Shown: in pieces, positions 25,001 through 40,000 of the stretch
How the letters are laid out: the number at the start of each line of letters is the position of its first letter
Numbering within the stretch: the stretch's first letter is position 1
DNA from: Apostichopus japonicus
Lineage: Eukaryota > Echinodermata > Holothuroidea > Aspidochirotida > Stichopodidae
Direction of reading: 5' to 3'
DNA length: 64,000 bases
Assembly: GCF_037975245.1 (NCBI RefSeq)
Contig: NC_092572.1
Span: 18,745,989 to 18,809,988 of the forward strand
Notes under the pieces: model-generated
The model's input: the letters and a program-made list of their open reading frames with translations, nothing else
Databases searched by the model: none
Told to the model about the DNA's origin: nothing
Translations under genes and position numbers: made by a program

Positions 25001-28000
25001 CCATTTGAATTCTATTCTTTTCGTGGTCCTTTCGTTATCAAACTTCCTGCCGTTCTGACAACCTTTGACCCGAGCAGCGGGTACGATCATGTTTTCGCAA
25101 TAGGTAAATTGTACATGAGTACAGACAGACCTGTACATTATACCTGTATGTTAAATGAGCACAGGTACGGACAGGCAACCTATGCCACATTGTCGAGACA
25201 GCTTTCACTGTGACACAATCAGGAAGTTACTCGAGGTTTACTGGTTCCTGTATGGATATGTAGTGACTTAGTAGTCACTGATTATCAGGTGTTGATGTAT
25301 GTAGGTTATAATCCAATTGTTTACGAGGCCTTCAAATGAAAGCCATATATTGTGCTCAGTGACATACTTTACATAATGATATGGTACACAACTACTGTAG
25401 TTACTATAAACTGCATGGTCTTTTTGAATTAAAGAGTTTCCCCAATTGGGTCAACAGCACCTTTACAGTATGTCAGGTTTGAACACAGCAAGATGTAAAA
25501 ATTGGTGCTGTGGCCAAGTGGATAAAGGTGGTGACATTTGAAAGCAATGAGGCTTAGCAATCGGGAGATTCCGGGTTCGATACCCGGCCAGGTCATAGTA
25601 AGGTGGGTTTTCATCCAAGAGCAATCTATGGTTACCCCATCTAAAATGACTTCCTAAACCTGAAAGGAATCCAAGTTTGTGTCCAGATGTTGGATTGGAA
25701 GCCACCCGACGTGTAAGTTGTATAAATCAGTAAGCCCTTGTGAGTTTCTCCCACATTTGTGGTCGCTTAAACGTTGTAAAAATTAACTGCTGATTATTAT
25801 TATTAACTGGATAACAGAATATAAAATTCTAATTTGGACACAGCCACGTTACATACCAACAGTGAACTTGAAGCAACAGGCGATGTTGTAAATTTTGCAC
25901 AGTGACCAACATGTTTACCTGACAATTGTTAAAGAGGCCATGACACGAAAAATCCAACTCATCGAGAGTAACTTCCTCTGAATCTATGAGAAAATCTATG
26001 TTCAAAACTATCCTCAACACCTTGAAAACCTCAAGGACTAATTAGTAATTAACGTTTTAATATTCGCATCCGAAAATAGATATCTGAGAATGCGATTTCA
26101 CAACAAGACAATGATGACGTCATGTTAGGAACACACGTGCAAAGCCCAGGCATGTATCGGATGCGCGACGATCATACCGTTCCATATACAGTACACGCAC
26201 ATTTACACTGAGAGAACAACCACTGTATTACGCTATATCGTTAGAAATTTCAAGTTTTTTTTACAACTGTTGTAAACTATCCGAGAGAAATGCCGGTCCG
26301 TTGTGCTGTTGGGGGCTGCATAAATATCATTACCCATGCAATTAGCCTTCATCCATGGCTGAAGGACGAAAAAACACGGCGATTATGACCAAGTTAGTGC
26401 ACAACACCAGCGCTGATTTCACTGGGCCTAGCCAGTATGCAGCTCCGAATGAAGCGAACACTTCACGGAAGCATACTACGATCCCTCCTTTTTGTTATGA
26501 AATAAAACAAATGGACTTTAACGGTTCGACATAAAAGAGTCATTCTTCTGTCAAGTAATCCACAAAAACTACTCTGAAGACCAGATCGGGAACAGGAAAC
26601 CTCCAATGGGGCAAGTGGCGATCATTAGGAGGTAGCGCGCCGAGCACTAGTAGTACTATAGTATTAGCGTTACTACACTGAAGTCGCAATAGACGAAGAG
26701 ATTTTACTGTATCATCTAAATTAACACCCCCTTCATTGCTCTATTGTATACTAATAAGCTATGAGGTTAGCTTCAGAAGCGATGGGTTACATCTTCTTGT
26801 GAACAAATCTCAGTGCCCCAATTTATTTCTGGAATATGCTTGATCAGTTAGTTATAGCAATGATTTCTTATTCCTATTCCAGGAAAACCATTTTTTATGT
26901 TGTGGAGGGAGTGGGGGTAATGGGGATGGGTCAAAATACTAGGTAGGTAAAAAGATTTTATTCCAAAGGGTGTTTAATTAAATCTCAAAGCGATTTATTT
27001 TAAAGTCACAGAGCCAAAAATTCACACAACATAGTTCAAGTGTTAAATCATTGAACAAAATGTATTCAATATCAGTTCTAGACAGTCATTCTGGACAATC
27101 TGAACTAACATTAACAACAATCATTGTATTATATGATATAAAAGTAAAACTGTACTTTCCATAAACATTATCATTCTTAAATTACACTAATGTAATTTGT
27201 GACATCAAAGGAGGTTAAAAGAAAACAACTTACATGAATTTTTTGGCTTTAAGCCTACAAAGCAGTTGCATGTCCATCGCTATCAATCGTTGTTGTGACA
27301 AATTAATTAGAATAATCCAGAAGCAAATACAATAAAGGGTTATTTAAACCAAGAAACACTGCACGAAGTAACTCACATGCAAAAATGTTACACAAGCACG
27401 ACGACACGTACAACACTGATGGGCAATGTGAAACACAGCATCACACGCATTAAAACAATCGAAGACCATTAACAGGGTGTACTGCTGAGTTTTTGAAGAA
27501 AGACTACAAAACAAACCAACTGCTGCTGAAGAAACAAAGTCTAAACATTCAAGAGTTCTGCTGCCTCCATTGGTCTTTATTATGACTTTTCTGTCAAATA
27601 TCATTGGTGATATGGATATTTTGGCTTCCAGATTAAAGGTACGAATCAAACGTCTGGGAGATAAATGCCCCTAAAAAGGTCAATGCCCGTTCCCTTATGC
27701 ACATATTATATGACATCACAGTCACGCCAATACTTGTGTCCAAATGCTTCAAAACATGCCTTTTCTTTCATTGTTGATGTTGGGTCTGGAAAATAACCTT
27801 TTCATCCTGAATTAAAAGTCTTGAATTTCAATATATCAACACTGAGGGAACCCTGACGGATTGATAATCCAACACAATCGTAGTTTAGAAAAGGTGTTTC
27901 TGGAGGAATTTCTCAACCAAGGCTTCCTATACAATGAGTTTTCTCCTGGCAACTTGAATCCAGTGTAATGACCATTGGCTGGAAAATCACTTCTGATCCT

Positions 28001-31000
28001 TTGGACTGCACATGATGGTAGCACAACCCTGACGTGTCTTGCTAGGAACCCCAAGTATCATTGAACCTGTTGACCGTAGGCTATGTATCTGTACTGCCTG
28101 GGAATAAATTTATGAAAGTTCAAAATGTATTAATGTTGGCCATGTCCACAATAACAAGCAGGCATACAATGTACAGTTATGGTTACATATGTTGTGATTT
28201 TACACCTTCCATGTATCATGAAACATTCTTTTGTTTCAGAAAATTGATTTGCAAAACTCCAGGCCAAAGTACTAGCCAAGTAATAATGAGTATGAAATAA
28301 CACATATGCCTACCTAGCATGGCTGCATAATGCAACTTACATCCCCGAGCCAAACTTTCAGTATGCAACCAACCCTAGTACTAGTACTACACACTCTACA
28401 TATGGGTTGTAAGTTACCGTAACACAACGCACAGTACGGTTTAGGGTGTTCCGCGATTTCCAACAACACATGCACAAAATGGACTGGATTTTGTTTTTAA
28501 ATGCTTCGTTAATAAATTCTTACCACGTTGTATGTTCCTTACAATGGTTTCGAACGGATTTCTTCTTCGATATGTTGTGGAGCTTCAATTTCGGCTCGTT
28601 TAACAGGCTCGAACTGATACGGTTCTAACACCTCCGCTCCACCCTCAACGTTCGGTTCAATATTAGAATGATCATCGCCTTCACTCTCTGCTTCGAATAT
28701 GAGAAAGGGCACTCTAATTATAGCCCAATTTCACTGCCTAGTGAAGAACCATTATCACTTTGAACTTCGGTTGCCGCAATTGGTTCTGGATCCGCCATTT
28801 CACAGGAAATTTTGATTTGATATCGCACTTGTGATCGGTGTTTTGTTTAGTAACTACTAGTGGTATGTGTACTTGTCTACTGTGTACGTGAATGGTATGG
28901 TCGGAGGATCGTAAGCAACGACAACAAATGTGTTCAAAACGTGACGTCACATGACGTCATGCGAATCGGAAAATTTTCGAGTAAACAAAGTTTCAAACGC
29001 CGAAAAGGGTAAATTCATTCTCAATTTTCCACTTGAAAAATCAAGTTTTAAACTGGCAGATTGGTTGATACATGTTCTAGAGAACATTCTTTGATGGATC
29101 CCAAAAATATAGGACTTTGAAATTTTCATGTCATGGCCACTTTAAGGGAAATGCTCTCTTTCCTAGACTGTATGTTAACTTAAAACACTGTTCAAACAGT
29201 CTAGTTCTGAAGGACTGGTACTAATCCTTAATTGAATAAGATACATGGTACATGTGTGGAAAAATATGTAATTTGAGCATCCTTGAGATTTGTGCACATT
29301 ATGAGAATGATACATACATTGATATGCAGTTGTTTTGCACAATTCATACTGACAGTGGACTTGAAGCAAACAGGTGATGTCGTAAATTAGCAGGCTGGCC
29401 AACACAATTTGGGACAAAATTAAAGGAATGGCTTCCTTTATAAAGTAATTTTAGTTAATGAAAAATGATCTAATTCCAAAAAAAGCTGACATAAACTATC
29501 CTTAATTCTATATTACAGCTGAAACATGCATCCTCCTGAAATAAATTTTCGAAAATTCAAAGTAAAATTATGCTGCTTCAATTAAGATCGACGTTACAGA
29601 TATGAGAATGGTTACAGGGTAAGTAACTAATCAGTTCACAGTCAGGGTCCAGATTACTCACCAACTGACTCTGACAGTTTAAAATGTCAAAATTATGGCA
29701 GAAACTTGGACCTATCAGAACCAAAAGCTTAATTAATAATGTAGTGCTAATGTTATGTAAACCACAGCTTCCCACTGGATGTATTGTGTGAGTGTGACAG
29801 CTAGTGTAGGTCTGTGATCATGGAGAGGCCATTACTACAGTAGTTACTGTCAAAGGTAGGAACTTCATGCATATTTAGTCCCCGAAAACTCTCGCAAAAA
29901 CAAGAAAAGGATAAGTATCTGTTTACACTGTTGAAACTCTGTAAACTCCTTAATAGAAGGAAGAAAACTTCCGAATCCTCAGCTACCAAAAAATAGAGAC
30001 GAAATGCGAAGTGTCTAAATGTGATTTTAAATCTGCTCGAAAATAACATTTAGACACTTTGAATGGTAGAATGAGAAGGAAGGGCAATGACCAGAGGGAG
30101 CCGGTCATAGAGGGCACACAGTGTTAAAAGATTACCAGAAACTTCTAGGCACAGTATAATGTGGTGCTAAGGTAGCGAGGAGACAGGTGGAGACAAGCGG
30201 GAAGCAAAGTAAATCATGCATTTTTAGGGTTTACCCAGACCCTGTATGGCTTTCAGTACATGTTGGTGAGACCATACAATGAACGTTTCCATGGCGGCAG
30301 ATCCATAGTCACCACTCTGAATACTGAAACTCCAGTTGGGAGACATGGTCAACCTTCCTTCCTTACCATGTATTACTTGACATGATCCTTCAAGGCATTG
30401 GATTTCTAGGTAACCCTCGGGCCTCGTTATAGTTCACCTCAGCAGGGAACGTTTGTGGATCCAACGCCATCGCACCATTCAGCCACATGGTCTCAACATC
30501 CAAGAAGAGAACGGCCAAACCTTCCCCCCTCCTTTCTCCATCCCCCCCTCTCCCCATCCATACTCTCATCTTTTCTGTGACATTTCTGGTGTCCCAGCTG
30601 ATGTAAGCTATATAACTGTGTATAAAACAATTGTATTTGCCAAAACCATGAAATACTGGGGTCATATATCACTGGTTCCTTTTACTGAAAGAGTAAGAAC
30701 ATATTACCACGAGCAATTTGGCTAAATAGAATGAATCGCATTTGTTTACAACACATGCACCAAAAATATATAATACATAACAAGCCGTAATGTGTGACCT
30801 ACTGCAGTAAAACATTTTCAAGGAAAAATGGCTGTTAAGAAATTGTTTACTTAAAGTGCATTGTCATAGTTTAAAAGATGGTATAAAACAGCTCAGGTCA
30901 CAGATTAAGAAGAATTAAAGCTGAAAACCATTTACTGACGTATGACTATTGTGTCAATACCCTCTTCAAACATAAATATTCAACAAAATTCACTGACAAC

Positions 31001-34000
31001 AAACTCCTAGGAACCAGGAAATAAGGAAGATCTATACAGTGTACAGAACAGAATACTGTAGGTTTCATGTAAAAAGTGTTATCAGGGAAAACCAAAAATA
31101 TGTTAAAAAAAGTCAAATTCTAATATTCTAAATTAAACATCTCTTACCTTCCATAATTTAAGGGATCAAGCAATTATGCCTAAAGGAAACGACCAAACCT
31201 CACCCTCCTTTCTCCCGCATCCCCCCCCCCCAACATCCATCCTCTAATACAGTGTACAAAAGCTAGAAAGATTGGTATGGTACCTACGCTTAGATTTAGA
31301 GTGCTAAGAATGTGAGGAGACAGGTATGGGAGGAAAAATGAGCAGTAAATTTACATTCACCCGCAAATTTCAGCCCAATATTTTCTAGCCGTTGCCTCAG
31401 TTCTGTAAATGAAAATTCCGGACGTCTGGGCTTATTGGTTGCTAGAATGAGAAGGAAGGGCATTGACCGGAGGGGTCCGGACATGTTGAAAGGTTACTAG
31501 TTCGTTCTAGGCACAGTAGAATGAGACAGGTACAGTAAGGGAGGAGCCAACTACATCCAAAATATTCTAATTGCTAGTTTCAGATGCTAGAATAATTTTG
31601 GAAGGTCACTATTATATACTTCCGGAAAAATTCTTTTGAAACTCAAATCATAAATAAATAAAATTGAAACTTGGAAGTCTTAAATTTTGCGAAATTTGAC
31701 CCATAGCTGAGGGTGTACAGTGCTTAGAAAGGTTACCAGCCCACTTTGGCAATTGGCTGAGCTACAGTTGAGTGCTGAGGTTGTGATGAGATAGGTTAGC
31801 CAGAAAGCAAAGTAAATAATGAAATTACACGGCAGTAAACCAGGACATTTAATGTCAGTTGCTAGGCCACAATCCAACAGCTACAGTGCACAACAATAGT
31901 ACTGTATAACAGCACTTGTAATAACATGCTGTACATTTGTAGTATATGTCTTGCCAAGTTTCCATAAATTTTTATGGTTTTCTCAAATATCCCTTTATTT
32001 ATTTTACTTTAATTTTGGTAGAGAAAGACGAGCATAATACCAGCATAATACCAGCAACTTGTAACCTTTGACCTCACTGGGGTATATTCAGATTGCCTAA
32101 TATACTGTGTTCTCATGATCTCATCACACTATATATATGTTATTACTGTATGTATACCTGCATGCAGGAATGGCACCTGTAATGCATATTTTTTATATGT
32201 ACTGTATATTAAAATACTGTAGATGACCTGACCTTTGACCTCACTTGTTATCAGGTCTGCCCATCTGTTTATAATTGCTTATTTGATCTTAAAGTCAGCA
32301 AAACAAAATGTGTACAAAAACAATAATCAGGATAGAATACTAGGTCAGAATCTAAACTAAAGTAGATATTCCACATAAAAATTAGGCTTACTGGAAAATC
32401 AAACTCCTCTAAGAATGGCTTGATTACCCAGTACCTAGAGTATGTACAGCTATCCTCATCTTTGTATAGTATATAGATGAAACTATCTAGGTAACTTATG
32501 AAAACCAACCAGATTTTGTGAAAGTGAAATGTATCAAATTGACATGCGAGTATATTTCAAGCCCTAGTTCACATTTGAAAACACAACCTGGTTTATCAGG
32601 AGCTTGCTTTACCTTGGGCAGTTCATGAGGTAGACAGACAGGGACGGAAGCGTCCACATATATGACGATGGGTGGTGGAACAATTTGTCAAAACAAAGAA
32701 CATTACACCCATGAATGTGACTATACTGTAGGTCACAATGATTGTTTTCAAGTAACCATACACCCACACACTAACAGGTAGACTTGTGCAAGTCTGTGTT
32801 TAAATAGAAGTGCATCCAGGGGCAAGCACAGTGAACCGTTTAAAGGCATTGAAGACTCGCCCCAAACCACGTGCGGCCATCTGAAAAAGTTAACTTTCCG
32901 TTGCTTGCAAGTGACATTTTGTTTGTGTCGCTAGAAAATGCAGACAGTACAGTAATGAAACGTGATACCTTGTTATCTTTAGCTGGTCCTGAGATGTCCA
33001 TCGCTGTATTGTTTGTACACTGTGCTGTGGGTATTGACCACAGCTGTATGTACTGACTGTACACTAGTGTCTAATTACCGATGGTAGCAAGCTGTGTGTG
33101 TGTATTTTCTGGGATTGATGGTGGTTTCTAACACTTCTGTTACACCTCATTCGAAACTAGGTCAGATTACCTGCATTAGACTTTTCTTTTTGGGTGAGTC
33201 TTCACACCCTTTAAACAGTTTAGATGGCATAATCCCCTGAGTATACATTTCACACTACAATCTTGATCAGTCCATTGGAGGTCATTGGAGGTCAATTGTA
33301 AGGAAGATGGCCTTTGCAAGGACTGATTACCATATTAAAGCTAGTACTGTTTATACTATGAAGTTGATGGTCCTTGCAATACTATCAGATTCCTATTTTT
33401 GTAAACAACTTTAATATCATCAACTTCTATGAAGCACCATAATAATAATAATAATAAATGAGACTTATATAGCGCCAAATCAGTAAACAAAAGTTACTGC
33501 TCAAAGCGCTTTACAAAGAAAGTAAATGCATGGTGACACAGATTCTTGGACAGAGCTACTCACATCTGAGTTCAGCAGTACACTGTATACATAAAGAGCC
33601 TGTATTTTGTGTTGAATTTGACCTTTTTTCACCATCTTTGTGAAACACAAAATGTTCTGTATTAGAGGTGCTGTACTACAGGCATTTTTATATCTTGCTG
33701 ATTATTGGTACCGGCATTTGAACAGCATTAGACCAAGTTTTCTGCATAAATTGGATCCTTATTTATGAATACTAAATGGGTTGGTCATAGCCTCCTAGTG
33801 ATGCAAGGAATACAACCACAAAGTTAATTAATGATACATCCAGCTTCAAAGATGCCAACAGTTCTTTCAAAATTTGAAGAAGACATTAATAAAATGACGA
33901 ATACCTGTGCAACCTAACATTGACAAGTGTGTGTCCATGCATGGTGAGGCATAGCGTCACCATTGAACAACTTCAAGTGCACTTTTATACTTGCCTATAA

Positions 34001-37000
34001 AACATTTCTGATATAAATCAAGGATTCTGTTTATGGCCATAGTACGTTTAACAATACAGTAGGGCTGAGGAACAGGAAGTACAGTGTACAGTATATATTG
34101 TGCTCACTGTACAGTTTGGACTGTACAGTACATATCTAGGTTAGAGTGCATTTAATCTAGATGTATGTACAAGGTTTAAGTGTCGTACTAGATCAAGTTT
34201 CCTTGACTCAGGATTTACCACTACCGTAGGTACTAGCTATATTGGCACAGAATATCATGAGTGCAACTACAAGGGAAATGCTAGCCAAGTAGATTTAGTG
34301 TTTCCCTACTCAACTACTCAACTTGGGTATGATCATATAAGTACATAACACAGCCTCAATATAAGTATTAAATTGTAAAAATGTACAAACCGAATGTAAT
34401 TTACTAAACTTACAGTAATAACCAATATATACAAATATCCTACATAGAGAAAATCAACGAAAGGCCCCATATCATAGATGTATTTTTAAAGGGAGGGGTT
34501 GGGGATGGGGTTGGGGGGTGGGGGTGTTCTATCTTCTGCTCCTTTCTTTCCTTCCTCTTTTTCCACAGGTTTTTTTCTCATTTTTTTTTTCTCATTCAGT
34601 TGAACTCTGCTCTGTCACAACGATTACCACAGCTTTATATTTATGAAGATCAGTTCTGTCATTTTCACCACATTTCGAGCCTTTTAAATGATAACGGTAG
34701 TATTCAGGTTTATTTCAGACTTTAATACGGTCAAAGCTAGAAAACCTTAATTGACGAAAATAATACACTAGATTCACGGTCTTGGAGACGGTCGCTGATG
34801 AATATTTATTATCAATATACATCTCGTGTCAGGGCATCCTGTATTCCCATCACTTGCTCTGACAGATAACCACTCTGGCATTTAAATTTTTAAACAGATG
34901 TGCAGTGATTTGTCAAATTTGTTCTCTGTAATGAGGTAAGTGACAAACACATAGTGAGTACTACATACAGTATATATACTGGCATATTGTAATACTCAGA
35001 TCCACTTACAAAGGTGTACTATTCAGTATTTCCCCAATTCACAGTCATGTCTTGAGTTCTCCATCAAACTGTCAGTGGTGCTCATTAAGCCGAAGGTGAA
35101 ATTAATATAGTTCTAAGAGTGTGGTGTATTTGTAACATGGTTATTATTCAGAGAAACCGAAAAGAATATCATTTGGTAATTTCAGATAAATGTCAAGATT
35201 ATACAGTAATATTACTAAAGTAGAGTATTTCATTTGATGGATATATGTTGCCTTATTATTATAGTTTCTATAGTGATGAAAATCTTGTTTGTAAGCATGA
35301 ATGTCAGCTACTGTACACACACCGTGACCAACATCGAATGCAAAAAAAAACAAGTGGATATTCTCGGATTTATTTTGAAAAAATGAAAAAACATTAAGTT
35401 GTAACATAGATGAGAAAGTGCTTTATAACTGCTCTGTTTCTATTGTATTTTATTGTACAGTATCACTGAAACAAGCAGAGTATATCTGCCAACTAGTAAT
35501 TGTTCATGCCAGAATAACAAATATATATAGCATTTTTTTAAAGGTTAATACAGGACTTCACAGATACTTTTTCCTCTAATCTATTTACAGAACTAATTCA
35601 CTCAGTTGCCATTTCCTTCCTTTTATTTACTGGATGAACGAAGCTCTCGGCTGGCCAACTTTTTTTTATATATTTAGACACTATTATGTACATAACAGTG
35701 TGTCCTTTACCCCCGGAAATATGTGTACTGTATTCTGTGTAACATGTTACGTTAGCTGGAAAGACATATACATGCCTGAATGGTACCTTTTAATGGGGGA
35801 AGTGTGTAAAGACCACTCACTGAAACCATAATAACACTCTACAAGTACTACTGTATGGTTTACTTAACCTATACAAGTGCTGACATTTATCTTAAGTACA
35901 GTATATACATCTATAAAACTACTTAAACAAATATGTATCCTTCTTCTTCTCCAAGAATTTGTTCTGTTCTGCAAAATAACAAATTTTACCCTTCTAACAG
36001 AGAGTAGAGACATATGTAACGTTACCTTGACAATGTGCCTCCTAGAGGCTCGCGGCTTACAAAACACGTTATGTAAATGGCTTAACGAGCACCAGCCCAC
36101 AGGTTGCAAATTAACGAGGGCGTCAAGGGGGAGAGAAAATTAGCGAAAGAACCTTCAGAAAGGGAAAGAATTATATATCAACAAGAAAACATGAACATGA
36201 AATACTAATCACCGCCTATAGCGTGTGTGTGACAATAGGGCGGGAAACTAACGGAGCAGTTCGTGGAACTGTTACCCCGTAATGATAAAGGAAGAAAACT
36301 TAGGGAGACGTTCGCTCAGTAAAACTGTAATATGACTGTTAACTCTCTAGTAATCCAATAGATGAAAACTCCCAAATCCTCAGCTAATGTTGGGACGGAA
36401 TCCGAAGCGTAGAAAATCCACTCGAAAAATAGGTGTGTAGGCACTACGAATGGTAGAATGAGAAGCAAGGGCAGTGACCGGAGGGGCCGGTTATAGAGGG
36501 CGCACTGTGTTAAAAGGGTACCAGGACATCATAGGCACAGTAGAATGAGGTGCTAAGGTTTCAAGGAGACAGGTAAGCGAGGAACGAAGTAAATTAACAA
36601 AGTTTACCTTTCAAAGAAGAAAAAAAAGAAAACACACACATGCCTTTGACATTTTAAATTTGAATGCCAGTACCATTTTAGCCCATGGAAGGGTAAAAAA
36701 AATGTTTCTTACAGATATATCACATCACCATAGTTACCGAACTTGATTACAAAGTATGTTTCAGAATGACTTGGAAAATAAGACTAAGAATTTACTGCTT
36801 TTCTGATAATTAAAACTGAGAATTTTATAGCAATATCTTCCTAAGTAATGGGACAAAATATGTTTGAGGTTATATACAACAGAAAAACTTGGTTGATCAT
36901 GCACACTAATTAATAGTAAAGTAGTCATTTGTAGTTTGACTACCTTAATGCAAATTTACATCCTACTGAAATGAATTTATACTATAATTATGCTATATAC

Positions 37001-40000
37001 TATAGCACCTATCCATCCAATAAAGGCAGAACTTTGCAGCATGTGGTTGTATTACATGTATGTCCCAACCGTCTCTTTGACATAGTATGCTTTTTGGTTT
37101 GGTACTGTATGTCGGAAAAACCAAGTATACCATTGAAGTGAACCATACGGTATAATAATCAATTTACTGTATGTATGGCATACTGTATATATACAGTAGA
37201 GCTACTATACTAGCTATTTATGTGGATCCTCCTGTTTTATTGTACAGGCATGCACAGACATTATGAATATACCGGGATAGAAAATTACACCAAAAGTACA
37301 CCTACTGCACTGTACATAGTTAGTAATGTAGTTCTATGTACAGTACATGTGCTTTTCATACTTGTAACTGACTATTTGTTGTAACCTAAGGAGTATGTAC
37401 ACTGTAGTATATACGACAGTACTGTATACTATATACACAATGTGCCACACAATGCAATGGAAACGGAAAGTCATGCATTTTCCAAGATGTGAAACAATGT
37501 ATTCTTTCAGTGTACAAAGCTTCTACCAGGAAGCAGGGTTGGATTGTCTAGATAAGGTGACAATGCTTTGCAGTCTTACTATTATACTCTATGTATATAA
37601 CAAAAATCCACGTTTACTCCAAAAGAAAATATCATTAGAGAAAACCAGAGAAATAAGAAATGACTCATAATTGACAAATAAAGAGTAAAGTTTTAGAAAA
37701 TAATATATAATTGAAAATCGTAACGAGTTGAAAAATCAAGAACAGTGAAAAAGCTTCCAGCCGCCACCGGGATTCCAACCGGAGCTATACACAAACGTAG
37801 GGAATGACCTCATTCATACAGTTTATTATTATTGCAGTTTCCTAGAATTACTCAATGATACTGCAGTTCTAATCTTATATCACTATATATTGCTCCAAAC
37901 CGTAATAGTCACTCATGCATAAAACTCTAAAAGGCATTTACTCAGGGGGCACTCAAGGCACAGTGATGCCACCAGACAATTAGGGTTTTAGCTTCCCCTC
38001 TTGAAGGATCATCAGTATGGCCTTCAAGTTTAGCCAAAAAGATTAATTCCATATAAGAACTTTCCCAGATGTTTTCAACCACATTTATATTCTAATACAA
38101 CATATAGACAATTTTAATATGTATATATATACCTAAATCTTATCATTAAATTAATCCTTGTGCCAAACACTGGTCAGGGAACAATTTGGAATTTATTGAT
38201 AATGGTTTGATAATCCATGATTTCTGATGCATACTTACCAAACATTGCATGGTAGTCTCATCAATTATCAATCTACAGTATCACAAAATTAAAATAAAAC
38301 TTTTGGTCAGACAAAGACATTGACTGACACAGACCAATCATCAATGCAGGACTGATACTGCCGAAGTAGAGTACATCTAGTATAGTATTAACCATACTGT
38401 TTGTAACACCTTAAAGGATTAGTTCAGGTGTCACAAATTATGTTTATCTTATATGAAAGAGGACAATAAAAGAAACCCAATAGTGAAGAAATTATTAAAA
38501 TATCTTTTTCCGTTTAGGAGATATTCAAGTTTAAAGTTCTATCTGATTGTGTAGAAACTGCTGAAATCTAGACTAGCTGTAACGTCATATCCTCACATTC
38601 CTGAAAAGTCTTTGTTATTTTATTAAAATATTTTGTAAGATTTGATGACTTACTGTACAACCAAAAGATACGTCAGGAGATCTCATATATGTGTCAAGGG
38701 AAGTATTTGAGATTTAACATCTGAAGAATGTTTGATTACATTTTTTTAGATTTGTGTAAAAAAATGTAATTATTTTTTAATGAAATATATTGACACATGT
38801 TAAGGAAGTGAGGATGTGACATCACACCCTCACATTTAGTCTTTCTACACCAGTCATTTGCAAAGAACTTTTGAAATCTTTAAAGTGTGATATCTCCTTA
38901 ACAGAGAATGCTATCATGGTAGTTTCTTCACTATTCTGTTTGTCTTTTTAAGCTCTTTCATACAAGATAGACATGTCAGACACTTGAACCAATCCTTTAA
39001 AGGTAGTCAGTATAGGCCCCAAATTATAGCACGCTATAATTGCTAGAAGTTTTCAAAAGGTACTTTCCTGGAGGTCGTCACTCTCCAAATTGTTCTCAGA
39101 CATTTTCAAGGAACACACAAGATGACTGAATATGCCATTGACGAAAATTTCCTCAAAGGTTTTAATAAAGACAGTTAAAGAATTTGACCAAAGGTGACCA
39201 TATTTGAATATCTAGCAATTTGGGGCCAATACAGCATACTTTTTAAACAGAATCTTGAAGAAACGTTTCATCATTCATTTTAATTTTTTCTCAAGTGACT
39301 GGTCTGGACACGTTCAACTCTTGGTCACAGGTACTGTAAAATCGTTAAGGTTATACATGCATGCACAAACTTACCACACGATACACTTTCATACTAAACT
39401 GTGGATTATTGATAAGAGTATACATATTATATAGGGCCCAATGAAGTTGTGCACTTTTAGTTGTAACGTACTGTACAGTGCAAAAATTGCACAAATTCAG
39501 TAGAAACGAGTCACAAACCAAACCATGGAATAATTTATCCGGTATCGCAAAATGCTATGCAAAATTTGGCAAAGTGCTGTACAAGTGGAAAGCTGTATGA
39601 ATAAATTAGTACTGTCATGTACTGTATGTAGAAACCATAGCATTTTATAAGAGAAAGTACAGAGCCTTGAAAACTGCTACACAAACTTTGAACACTAAAT
39701 TATGTCCTGCCGAATATATCATCATTAATATTTCGGTTATTATAGAGCAGCATTTTTTTTTTTTTTTTTTGGATGAATAAGTCTTTCTTACAAGTTTGAA
39801 AGTCAGAATAAAATAAAACTGTTAGCAAACTGCTTATATCCACTAGAGAGCCTGTGTAGGAGAATGTGTAAAAGTAAGTTAGCCGACATTTTGATCCTAC
39901 AGTAGCAGGATCTTCTTCAAGGGCTAAATGACAAGTTACAGTATACACCAGAAGGGACAAAAACACGCACAGAATACAGACAGGTTAATGAGCATGGTGA

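Larger units (their letters stand above)
25933..29141. mobile_element. 3.2-kb TTAA-flanked DNA transposon, Kolobok-like, decayed
   Basis: The ends are inverted: left AGAGGCCATGACACGAAAA, right on the other strand AGTGGCCATGACATGAAAA. The target duplication TTAA is at 25929-25932 and 29142-29145. Inside are a degraded THAP-domain coding start on the plus strand and a degraded P2X7-ballast-like gene on the minus strand. TTAA duplication with a THAP domain fits the Kolobok superfamily; piggyBac also uses TTAA but does not normally carry THAP. No intact transposase was found. Confidence 0.8.

Noticed and set aside
25505-25592. Functional tRNA gene
   Set aside because: A and B boxes are clear, but the acceptor stem is poor, and the sequence runs on into a SINE tail with other copies in the window.
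27344-27649. A 101-residue open frame inside the TTAA element as a transposase
   Set aside because: No catalytic or zinc-binding pattern recognised; too little support to name it.
37750-37800. tRNA-like B box on the minus strand (GGTTGGAATCC)
   Set aside because: One key base differs from the B-box consensus and no A box or cloverleaf could be drawn.
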